From: Aliamphritea hakodatensis
GTDB lineage: Bacteria; Pseudomonadota; Gammaproteobacteria; Pseudomonadales; Balneatricaceae
Assembly: GCF_024347195.1 (NCBI RefSeq)
Contig: NZ_AP025281.1
Coordinates: forward strand, 3,348,001-3,412,000
DNA length: 64,000 nucleotides
Direction of reading: 5' to 3'
This document shows positions 43,869-51,465 of this stretch, piece by piece. The first letter of the stretch is position 1; every line of letters starts with the position of its first letter. Position numbers and translations under genes: made by a program. Below the pieces are notes generated by a model that saw nothing but the letters and a program-made list of their open reading frames with translations, made no database searches and had not been told where the DNA came from.

Positions 43869-45548
43869 ATGTCCGAAAGCTTTGCTGAATTATTTGAAGA
43901 ATCCCTGCAACACGTTGATATGACTCCAGGCACCCTGGTTATGGGTGAAGTTATCGATATCGATAGCGACTGGGTTACTGTTAACGCTGGCCTGAAGTCT
44001 GAAGCAATCATTGCTCGCAACCAGTTCCTGAACGATGCTAACGAACTTGAAATCCAAGTTGGTGACATGGTTAAGGTTGCTCTGGAAAGCGTTGAAGACG
44101 GCAGCGGCGAAACACGTCTGTCCCGTGAAAAAGCTAAGCGTTCTGAAGCTTGGGAAGTACTGCAGAGTGCATTCGATGCTGAAGAAACTGTTAAAGGTTA
44201 CATCAGCGGCAAGGTTAAAGGTGGTTTCACCGTTAACGTTAACAACATTCAAGGCTTCCTGCCGGGTTCTCTGGTAGACGTGCGTCCAGTACGCGACGTT
44301 GACCACCTGGAAGGCAAAGAGCTTGAATTCAAACTGATCAAGCTGGACCAGAAGCGCAACAACATCGTTGTATCCCGTCGTGCGGTTCTGCAAGAAGCTA
44401 ACAGCGCGCAGCGCGATGAACTGCTGGCCACTCTGGAAGAAGGTCAGGAAGTTAAGGGCTACGTTAAGAACCTGACCAACTACGGTGCATTCGTAGATCT
44501 GGGCGGTGTTGACGGCCTGCTGCACATCACCGACATGGCTTGGAAGCGTATCTCTCACCCAAGCGACATGCTGACTCCAGGTGATGAAATCACTGTTAAG
44601 ATCATCAAGTTCGACAAAGAGAACAACCGTCTGTCTCTGGGTCTGAAGCAACTGAGCGAAGATCCATGGGCCTCTATCAAGGCTCGTTACCCAGCAGGTA
44701 GCAAGGTTGAAGCTCGCGTTACTAACCTGACTGACTACGGCTGCTTCGCATCTATCGAAGACGGCGTTGAAGGTCTGGTACACGTTTCTGAAATGTCCTG
44801 GACTAACAAGAACATCCACCCATCCAAGGTTGTACAGGTAGGTGATGCTGTTGAAGTTATGATCCTGGACGTAGACGAAGATCGTCGTCGTATCTCCCTG
44901 GGTATCAAGCAGTGTGCTGCTAACCCATGGACAACTTTCGCTGAGCAATATGCTGCTGGCGACAAAGTGACCGGTTCTATCAAGACGATCACTGACTTCG
45001 GTATCTTCGTTGGTCTGGAAAACGATCTGGACGGTCTGGTTCACATGTCTGACATCTCTTGGGATGCTGACAACGAAACAGCGCTGCGTCAGTACAAGAA
45101 GAGCGAAGAAGTTGAAGCCGTTATCCTGTCTATCGATGCTGAGAAAGAGCGTATCTCTCTGGGTATCAAGCAACTGGAAAGCGATCCGTTCTCTGAGTAC
45201 GCTGCTGCAAACGAAAAAGGCACTATCGTTACCGGTACTGTTAAGTCTGTAGACGCTAAAGCTGCTGTTATCGAACTGGCTGAAGGCATCGAAGGCGTAC
45301 TGAAAGCATCTGACATCAGCATTGACCGCGTTGAAGACGCGAGCACTGTTCTGAAAGAAGGTGACGAAGTTGAAGCTAAGATCGTTAACCTGGATCGTCG
45401 TAACCGTGCGATCACTCTGTCTGTTAAGGCTAAAGACCAGGCTGACGAAAAAGCTGCAATCAAAGCAGTTAGTGAGAAGCCAGTTGAAACTGCTGGTCCA
45501 ACCACTATCGGTGACCTGATCAAAGCTCAGATGGAAGCTAAGAAGTAA
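43869..45548 (+). CDS. rpsA: 30S ribosomal protein S1
   Basis: 559 aa, six S1 OB-fold repeats, each with a VKGYVKNLTNYGAFVDLGG-like strand set (repeat 3 ~190-260 and repeat 4 ~275-350 are the clearest). Start MSESFAELFEESLQ is as in E. coli. S1 binds mRNA leaders and unfolds them on the small subunit. Codon use is strongly biased (CTG, CGT, GTT, AAG), matching high expression and contrasting with flanking genes. The last ~20 codons (from CAGTTGAAACTGCTGG, 45481) are the parent of the tandem repeats downstream. Usual length (557 in E. coli), so the gene itself is intact. Confidence 0.97.
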   Translation: MSESFAELFEESLQHVDMTPGTLVMGEVIDIDSDWVTVNAGLKSEAIIARNQFLNDANELEIQVGDMVKVALESVEDGSGETRLSREKAKRSEAWEVLQSAFDAEETVKGYISGKVKGGFTVNVNNIQGFLPGSLVDVRPVRDVDHLEGKELEFKLIKLDQKRNNIVVSRRAVLQEANSAQRDELLATLEEGQEVKGYVKNLTNYGAFVDLGGVDGLLHITDMAWKRISHPSDMLTPGDEITVKIIKFDKENNRLSLGLKQLSEDPWASIKARYPAGSKVEARVTNLTDYGCFASIEDGVEGLVHVSEMSWTNKNIHPSKVVQVGDAVEVMILDVDEDRRRISLGIKQCAANPWTTFAEQYAAGDKVTGSIKTITDFGIFVGLENDLDGLVHMSDISWDADNETALRQYKKSEEVEAVILSIDAEKERISLGIKQLESDPFSEYAAANEKGTIVTGTVKSVDAKAAVIELAEGIEGVLKASDISIDRVEDASTVLKEGDEVEAKIVNLDRRNRAITLSVKAKDQADEKAAIKAVSEKPVETAGPTTIGDLIKAQMEAKK

Positions 45549-45568
45549 TTTAACTTCGAGCTTGTAAG

Positions 45569-45596
45569 AAAAGGCGTACCTCGGTACGCCTTTTTT
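45569..45596 (+). terminator. rpsA terminator (type I hairpin)
   Basis: AAGGCGTACC / GGTACGCCTT with a TC loop and a T6 tail, 20 nt after the stop. The same hairpin recurs in the repeat array at 46504-46532. Confidence 0.92.
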
Positions 45597-46503
45597 GTGT
45601 CTGCAGTTTGTGATTTAAAAGCCAGTTGAAACTGCTGGTACGTCCCCTTGCGCACTATCGGTGATTTGTTCAGGGCTCAGATGGAAGCTAAGAAGTAATT
45701 TAACTTCGAGCTTGTAAGAAAAGGCACTTTCTATCTGCAGTACGCCTTTTTTTGTGTCTGCAATTTCTGCTTAAGAAATCCGTTAAAACTGCTGGTACGT
45801 CCCCTTGAGCACTATCGGTGATTTGTTCAGGGCTCAGATGGAAGCTAAGAAGTAATTTAACTTCGAGCTTGTAAGAAAAAGGCACTTTCTATCTGCAGTA
45901 CGCCTTTTTTTGTGTCTGCAATTTCTGCTTAAGAAATCCGTTGAAACTGCTGGTACGTCCCCTTGAGCACTATCGGTGATTTGTTCAGGGCTCAGATTGA
46001 AGCTAAGAAGTAATTTAACTTCGAGCTTGTAAGAAAAAGGCACTTTCTATCTGCAGTACGCCTCTTTTGTGTCTGCAGTTTGTGATTTAAAAGCCAGTTG
46101 AAACTGCTGGTACGTCCCCTTGCGCACTATCGGTGATTTGTTCAGGGCTCAGACGGAAGCGAAGAAGTAATTTAACTTCGAGCTTGTAAGAAAAAGGCAC
46201 TTTCTATCTGCAGTACGCCTTTTTTGTGTCTGCAGTTTGTGATTTAAAAGCCAGTTGAAACTGCTGGTACGCCCCCTTACGCACTATCGGTGATTTGTTC
46301 AGGGCTCAGACGGAAGCTAAGAAGTAATTTAACTTCGAGCTTGTAAGAAAAGGCACTTTCTATCTGCAGTACGCCTTTTTTGTGTCTGCAGTTTGTGATT
46401 TAAAAGCCAGTTGAAACTGCTGGTACGTCCCCTTGCGCACTATCGGTGATTTGTTCAGGGCTCAGATGGAAGCTAAGAAGTAATTTAACTTCGAGCTTGT
46501 AAG

Positions 46504-46532
46504 AAAAGGCGTACCTCAGTACGCCTTTTTTT
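46504..46532 (+). terminator. Terminator in rpsA repeat unit (type I)
   Basis: GGCGTACC / AGTACGCC with T-tail, almost identical to the rpsA terminator (CTCGG versus CTCAG in the loop region). Confidence 0.75.
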
Positions 46533-46806
46533 GTGTCTGCAATTTCTGCTTAAGAAATCCGTTGAAACTGCTGGTACGTCCCCTTGCGCACTATCGGTGA
46601 TTTGTTCAGGGCTCAGATGGAAGCTAAGAAGTAATTTAACTTCGAGCTTGTAAGAAAAGCCACTTTCTATCTGCAGTACGCCTTTTTTGTGTCTTCTGTT
46701 TGTGATTTAAAAGCCAGTTGAAACTGCTGGTACGTCCCCTTGCGCACTATCGGTGATTTGCTCAGGGCTCAGATGGAAGCTAAGAAGTAATAGCATCCTC
46801 TGCGAT

Positions 46807-46836
46807 TAAAAAAGGCGCGTTTTACGCGCCTTTTTT
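46807..46836 (+). terminator. Terminator in rpsA repeat unit (type III)
   Basis: AAAAAAGGCGCG / CGCGCCTTTTTT hairpin with a TTTTA loop. It replaces the type I/II hairpin, with the switch point right after the stop codon (GAAGTAAT). Confidence 0.85.
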
Positions 46837-47111
46837 GTGTCTGCAGTTTGTGATTTAAAAGCCAGTTGAAACTGCTGGTACGTCCCCTTACGCACTATCG
46901 GTGATTTGTTCAGGGCTCAGACGGAAGCTAAGAAGTAATTTAACTTCGAGCTTGTAAGAAAAGGCACTTTCTATCTGCAGTACGCCTTTTTTGTGTCTGC
47001 ATTTTCTGCTTAAGAAATCCGTTGAAACTGCTGGTACGTCCCCTTGCGCAATATCGGTGATTTGTTCAGGGCTCAGATGGAAGCTAAGAAGTAATAGCAT
47101 CCTCTGCGATT

Positions 47112-47140
47112 AAAAAAGGCGCGTTTTACGCGCCTTTTTT
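47112..47140 (+). terminator. Terminator in last rpsA repeat unit (type III)
   Basis: Same hairpin as at 46807. It also faces the convergent YcaQ-like gene and could serve it. Confidence 0.85.
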
Positions 47141-47204
47141 GTGTCTGCAGTTTGTGATTTAAAAGCCCGTTGAAGTTGGATTGTTTTTTGTCAGTCAGCA
47201 ATTA

Positions 47205-48407
47205 TCAACCTAACAGATAGTCACGCACCTGCTTCTCTGTTCCGGCATCTCTGCCGGAAAAACTGATCCGGTCAATCCGCAGGTGCTGCATCCGGTTAAA
47301 TTCACAGAATGCCTGCAGCTCAGCCCGCAAAGCCAGTAATATTTTTTCCGACAGCGGCTGCTCAATGTGCAGGTGCTTAATGAGCAATTCACCCGCCTTA
47401 CGCTCAGCTTTCACATCCATCCGGCCAACAAAGCGGCTGCCGAACATGATTGGCAACACGAAATACCCATACTGACGCTTAGGCTCCGGCACGTAACATT
47501 CTAGCTGATAGCCGAAACCAAACAGGCTCTGCATCCGCTTACGCTGAATCAGCAGATTGTCGAACGGCGATAAGATCCGGATCCGGCCAGCGGGCAAACG
47601 CTGCCGCAAGCCTTCTTCTATACCTGCCAGCGCCAGATAAGACTCCCCACTCACGTCCACGCTGACCAACGTGCCTTCTTCAAGCATTTCAGCAACCGCC
47701 TGCTTCAGTGGCGTTTGCATGCCTTTCAACAGATAAATGCACTGCTCAGGTTTTGCCAAAGCATTGGCGCTGAGAAACCGTCTGATCAGATATTCCAGAT
47801 ACTCCCGTTCACTGGGTACTGAAGTATCTAAGCCGTCAGGTAATACCCGTTCGGCTAAATCATACACCTTCTGAAAACCACGCCGTTCAACAGCCATCAG
47901 CTCACCTTCCATGAACAGCTGCTCCAGCGCCCGCTTGGCAGGTTTCCAGTCCCACCAGCCTGCCGTGCCCTTACGCGGTTGCTCAAAGTCCCGGGCCATT
48001 AACGGCCCCTCGGCGGTTATTCGTGCTCTGATTTCCTGCATCAGACGGCCATGATCGTCCCGGTTAAACCAATGCTTATCACCCGCTGCTATCGCCTGCT
48101 TTCGGGGTAAACTGAAGCGGTAATCACGCATTGGCAAATACGCCGCCGCATGAGACCAGTACTCAAACACCTGCTTGTCAGCGATCAGGGTATCAAGATG
48201 CTCCGGGTGATAACCCACAACCCGGTTCCACAAGGTGTGATGATGAGCACGCTGTATCACAGAGATTGAATCGATCTGCACATATCCCAGCCGACTGACC
48301 GCCTCCAGAGTGCCCTTTACCCCCTTACCCAAGGGCTTGTGCAACCCCTGCGCCCGCAGAACAAGTTTTGTTGCCTGGGCAAGGCTCAGCGCCGTCACAG
48401 CCGTCAT
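47205..48407 (-). CDS. ycaQ: YcaQ-like winged-helix DNA glycosylase (HTH_42)
   Basis: 400 aa. N-terminal segment RLGYVQIDSISVIQRAHHHTLW (~35-56, split by no gap) is the family hallmark; its Q-I-D is the Q-x-[DQ] catalytic pattern. Later, HAAAYLPMRDY (~88) and LSPFDNLLIQRKRMQSLFGF (~278) followed by YVLPI-like FVLPIMFG (~312) fit the three winged-helix domains plus beta-barrel of the HTH_42 superfamily. Members unhook interstrand crosslinks or remove bulky alkylated bases. It converges on the rpsA repeat array, its stop lying only ~25 nt from the last decayed repeat. Confidence 0.85.
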   Translation of the reverse strand: MTAVTALSLAQATKLVLRAQGLHKPLGKGVKGTLEAVSRLGYVQIDSISVIQRAHHHTLWNRVVGYHPEHLDTLIADKQVFEYWSHAAAYLPMRDYRFSLPRKQAIAAGDKHWFNRDDHGRLMQEIRARITAEGPLMARDFEQPRKGTAGWWDWKPAKRALEQLFMEGELMAVERRGFQKVYDLAERVLPDGLDTSVPSEREYLEYLIRRFLSANALAKPEQCIYLLKGMQTPLKQAVAEMLEEGTLVSVDVSGESYLALAGIEEGLRQRLPAGRIRILSPFDNLLIQRKRMQSLFGFGYQLECYVPEPKRQYGYFVLPIMFGSRFVGRMDVKAERKAGELLIKHLHIEQPLSEKILLALRAELQAFCEFNRMQHLRIDRISFSGRDAGTEKQVRDYLLG

Positions 48408-48580
48408 GTCAGTCCCTCATATTCCCGTTGCGATGATAATAAACCTTCCGCGCACCGTGACCAATACAGCAGCAAAAGCATTCTCTTTCCGACAACCGTC
48501 ACTATCTGAAATCAACAGAATTTAACTTCCTGACGGAAGGGCTATAATGACGCCCGCATAACTTATCACAGGATAACCGT

Positions 48581-49024
48581 ATGGTCTGGTTAAGTATTTT
48601 TCTGGTATTCATGGCCGGCGCAATGCTGCCATTGCAGGCCGGTATTAACTCGCAACTGGCTAAGGCCAGCGGTCATGCTATCTGGGCATCCGGACTGTCT
48701 TTCGTTGTCGGTACGCTGGCCCTGCTGAGTATCTTCTTTATGATGCGCTTGCCATGGCCCGGCATTATGCAGCTGAAAGAAGCACCTGCCCTCGCCTGGA
48801 CCGGCGGATTAATGGGCGCATTTTTTGTGACCTGCATGGCATTCTTCGCACCAAAACTCGGTGCAACAACCCTTCTGGCACTGATCATTGCAGGGCAGAT
48901 AGTGATGTCGCTCTTACTGGATCACTTCGGAGCCGCCGGCTACATCCAACAGGAAATAACCCTGCCCAGAATAATCGGGGTGCTCCTGATTGCTGCCGGG
49001 GTCATTCTGGTGAAAAAATTCTGA
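48581..49024 (+). CDS. DMT-superfamily transporter, DUF606 (YdcZ) family
   Basis: 147 aa, almost entirely hydrophobic with five predicted membrane helices. The opening GAMLPLQAGINSQLAK is the DUF606 signature. Half-size EamA-like proteins of this family are presumed to work as dimers; substrate unknown. The end ILVKKF is a typical cytoplasmic basic tail. Stands alone between the YcaQ-like gene (divergent) and mdh. A 296-base gap to mdh holds no ORF of note. Confidence 0.88.
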   Translation: MVWLSIFLVFMAGAMLPLQAGINSQLAKASGHAIWASGLSFVVGTLALLSIFFMMRLPWPGIMQLKEAPALAWTGGLMGAFFVTCMAFFAPKLGATTLLALIIAGQIVMSLLLDHFGAAGYIQQEITLPRIIGVLLIAAGVILVKKF

Positions 49025-49320
49025 TGCCCTCTGTTCTGACCGCTACAACATTGTGTTCTCACAGGGTTAACGGTTTCAGAATGCAAAAAAACTGATTACA
49101 GAAAACCTGACCTCAAAGACAAGTAATTATTATTAATAATTCTCTGTTAACAATAAGATATGCCTTATTCGCAGTTTCATCTGGCATAATTTATTGCCCA
49201 CGCTTTACCTGATGCATTCCGTATTACGCAAAAAGATCATCTCTGCACTGTCTTCTTAGATTCATACAAAAGTAGTAGGCTGAGCACTTACTTTCTTCAG
49301 GAATACTCAGAGGTGACACA

Positions 49321-50421
49321 ATGAGAAGGCCAGTTCGTATAGCGGTTACAGGTGCTGCCGGTGCCATCGCTTATAGCTTATTATTCAAAATTGCTGCCGG
49401 TGAAATGATGGGGAAAGATCAGCCTGTCATACTGCAGCTGATTGAAATTCCGGAAGCCATCGGCGCGTTACGGGGTGTCGCCATGGAACTGGAAGACTGT
49501 GCCTACCCGTTGCTCCATACCGTCACCCTGCACGACACGGTAGAAGAAGGCTTTAAGGGTTGCCACTATGCACTGCTGGTTGGCGCACGCCCCCGGGGGC
49601 CGGGTATGGAACGCAGTGATCTGCTGGAAGTAAATGCCGAGATCTTTGCCCGTCAGGGTAAAGCCCTTAATAAATTCGCCAGCAGGGATGTTAAAGTGCT
49701 GATCACCGGCAACCCGGCGAATACCAACGCCCTGATCGCCAGCCGCAATGCTCCCGATTTAAGCCCCTCGCAGTTTACCTGCCTGACGCGGCTGGATCAC
49801 AACCGTGCCAAAGGCATTCTGGCCAGCCAGACCGGTGCTTCATCGCTGGATATCCGCAATATTATTATCTGGGGCAATCATTCCCCTACCCAGTACCCGG
49901 ACCTGCATCACGCCACGATTCACGGCACCCCGGCGCTACAGCAAATTGACCAGGACTGGTACCGGGAGCAGCTCATTCCCAAAGTTCAGCAAAGGGGTGG
50001 GGAAATTATACAGGCCCGGGGCTTATCCAGTGCGGCTTCCGCTGCGCAGGCCATCGTCAATCAGATGCATGACTGGGTGCTGGGCACTGCGCCGGGAGAA
50101 ATTGTCAGCATGGGCATTCTCAGTGATGGCAGCTACGGCATTGAAAAAGGTATCTTCTTTTCATTTCCGGTGCGCTGTAACTATGGCCGTTACCAGATCG
50201 TTCCCGGTTTCGACGTCAATGACTACAGCCGGGGCATGCTGCGCAAAACCGAACAGGAATTACTCGACGAAAAAACGGTTATTGAGCATTTACTGCCCGC
50301 CGAGACTGAAGCATCGCATATGAACCTGTCTATCTGCCTGAAATCCGGCGTGACGCTTTATGCCGATGATACCGGGCCTAAGTCAGAATGCACCTTCATG
50401 CGCACTAACCGGGTTATGTAA
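49321..50421 (+). CDS. mdh: Malate dehydrogenase (NAD-dependent, MDH type 2)
   Basis: 366 aa. Rossmann start VRIAVTGAAGAIAYSLLFKI (~5-24), PRGPGMERSDLL substrate-loop arginines (~91-102), VLITGNPANTNALIA (~120-134), LTRLDHNRA (~152-160, Asp/Arg) and the catalytic histidine in WGNHSPTQYPD (~183). It oxidises malate to oxaloacetate in the citric acid cycle. About 35-40 residues longer than the usual ~327 aa: after VPGFDVNDYSR the tail continues with an EHLLPAETEASHMN segment absent from common forms. The start has the typical GAGGTGACACA leader. Monocistronic. Confidence 0.9.
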   Translation: MRRPVRIAVTGAAGAIAYSLLFKIAAGEMMGKDQPVILQLIEIPEAIGALRGVAMELEDCAYPLLHTVTLHDTVEEGFKGCHYALLVGARPRGPGMERSDLLEVNAEIFARQGKALNKFASRDVKVLITGNPANTNALIASRNAPDLSPSQFTCLTRLDHNRAKGILASQTGASSLDIRNIIIWGNHSPTQYPDLHHATIHGTPALQQIDQDWYREQLIPKVQQRGGEIIQARGLSSAASAAQAIVNQMHDWVLGTAPGEIVSMGILSDGSYGIEKGIFFSFPVRCNYGRYQIVPGFDVNDYSRGMLRKTEQELLDEKTVIEHLLPAETEASHMNLSICLKSGVTLYADDTGPKSECTFMRTNRVM

Positions 50422-50545
50422 GTATTCACCATTACCGACTGCAACACGGATACTGGACACCGCAACCGGCAGCGAATTCTGTTTACCGTTCCCATTCGAG
50501 CCGGAACAACTGTCATAACTCCGCTTGCCAGCAGACAGAAACAAA

Positions 50546-50566
50546 AACAGCGCCGCCGGCGCTGTT
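50546..50566 (-). terminator. Terminator between mdh and the TetR regulator
   Basis: AACAGCGCC / GGCGCTGTT stem, 3-nt loop. T-tract on the minus strand, and a weaker one on the plus strand. Confidence 0.85.
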
Positions 50567-50588
50567 CTTCTGCACATTATCATACGGA

Positions 50589-51251
50589 TTAACGCAGTCC
50601 GATCCCTTTCAGAATGACATTCGCAATAAAGTCGCTGGCACCCTGATAATCGGTATCCTCCAGCGCATCTTTCTTCATCACCAGACAGATCTGCGTGGAG
50701 AAATCCGCATAGGTCTGGGTAGAGGCCCAGATGACAAAAAACAGGTGGTAAGGGTCCACAGGGTCCATCTTGCCAGCCTCAATCCAACTACGGACCAGCG
50801 CAACATCTTTCTCCAGTGAATCGATGAGATTCTCCTGCAGATATTCACGCAAATAAGGCGCACCGTTGATTATCTCGTTAGCAAATACCTTTGAACCGTT
50901 CGGATGGGTACGGGACATTTCAACCTTACGGCGGATATAGTCTTCCAGAATTTCAGCCGGCTCGCCACCATCCTGATCCAGCAACAACACCATCTTCTCG
51001 ACCCAGAGATCAAGGATCTGCTGCAACACCCGGCGGTAGAGAATTTCCTTGGAGGGAAAGTAGTACAGCATGTTCTGCTTAGACATGCCCGCCGCTTCAG
51101 CAATGCTGTCCACCGCGGTGCCATTAAAGCCGTTACGGGCAAACAGATCTTCCGCTACCTGTAAAATTCGGGCTTCATGATTTTCACGAATCACCGAACG
51201 GCGACGGGCTTTTTTCGGCTTGTCGTTTTCACTGGCAGGTAATTCAGACAT
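50589..51251 (-). CDS. rutR: RutR-like TetR-family regulator
   Basis: 220 aa from ATG 51251; a GTG at 51263 is in frame but lies over the RBS. Basic N-terminus (KPKKARRRSVIREN), HTH ~30-75 (FARNGFNGTAVDSIAEAAGM, then SKQNMLYYFPSKEILYRRVL). The C-terminal domain with EIINGAPYLREYL and FFVIWASTQTYADFSTQI matches RutR/YcdC. RutR senses uracil/thymine and controls pyrimidine use and downstream beta-alanine and carbamoyl genes. That fits the adjacent methylmalonate-semialdehyde dehydrogenase and omega-aminotransferase on the same strand, which it probably represses. Located downstream of them, not upstream. Confidence 0.8.
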   Translation of the reverse strand: MSELPASENDKPKKARRRSVIRENHEARILQVAEDLFARNGFNGTAVDSIAEAAGMSKQNMLYYFPSKEILYRRVLQQILDLWVEKMVLLLDQDGGEPAEILEDYIRRKVEMSRTHPNGSKVFANEIINGAPYLREYLQENLIDSLEKDVALVRSWIEAGKMDPVDPYHLFFVIWASTQTYADFSTQICLVMKKDALEDTDYQGASDFIANVILKGIGLR

Positions 51252-51377
51252 AAAACATTCCACGGGTTAATAACGGGATCAGGTAATCCTGAAGGCCATG
51301 AATTTTAGCATGCAGAAGCTGGATAGGAAGAGTTTAACTGAACGATCACGTAAAATTAATCCCGTTTTCCGGGCATA

Positions 51378-51411
51378 AAAAAACGGCACAGACCTGCATC
51401 TGTACCGTTTT
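51378..51411 (-). terminator. Terminator downstream of mmsA
   Basis: AAAACGG-ACAGA / TCTGT-CCGTTTT stem with one mismatch and a CCTGCA loop. T-tract on the minus strand. Confidence 0.85.
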
Positions 51412-51465
51412 AAGCTTCACCTGTAAGCCTGGCAAACAGGCTTACAGAAGCGGTTATTCAGGCAA

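Larger units (their letters stand above)
45622..47180 (+). repeat. Tandem array of about ten rpsA-3'-end repeats
   Basis: Unit starts (CC[AG]TTGAAACTGCTGG or near variants): 45622, 45780, 45938, 46094, 46251, 46407, 46559, 46714, 46862, 47019, with a truncated one at 47166; periods 158, 158, 156, 157, 156, 152, 155, 148, 157 and 147. Every full unit carries a decayed copy of the last ~70 nt of rpsA, ending in GAAGCTAAGAAGTAA or GAAGCGAAGAAGTAA, the sequence for EAKK-stop. A hairpin and linker follow. Hairpins are of three kinds and linkers of two (CTGCAGTTTGTGATTT or CTGCAATTTCTGCTTA), combined in mosaic fashion. The middle of all repeats shares a TACGTCCCCTTGCGC-type insert that rpsA itself lacks. 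No gene is supported within. Confidence 0.92.

Noticed and set aside
43890..45173. 427-aa minus-strand ORF opposite rpsA
   Set aside because: Antisense to rpsA; open because of the strong codon bias of the ribosomal protein gene.
45700..47100. Minus-strand ORFs with periodic peptide (about 52 residues per unit) in the rpsA array
   Set aside because: Antisense readings of the repeat, open only because one period (156) is a multiple of three; no RBS, and broken in units of other lengths.
37731..47180. Either tandem array as a CRISPR
   Set aside because: No short repeat with unique spacers; the whole unit repeats and contains host gene ends, and no cas genes are near.
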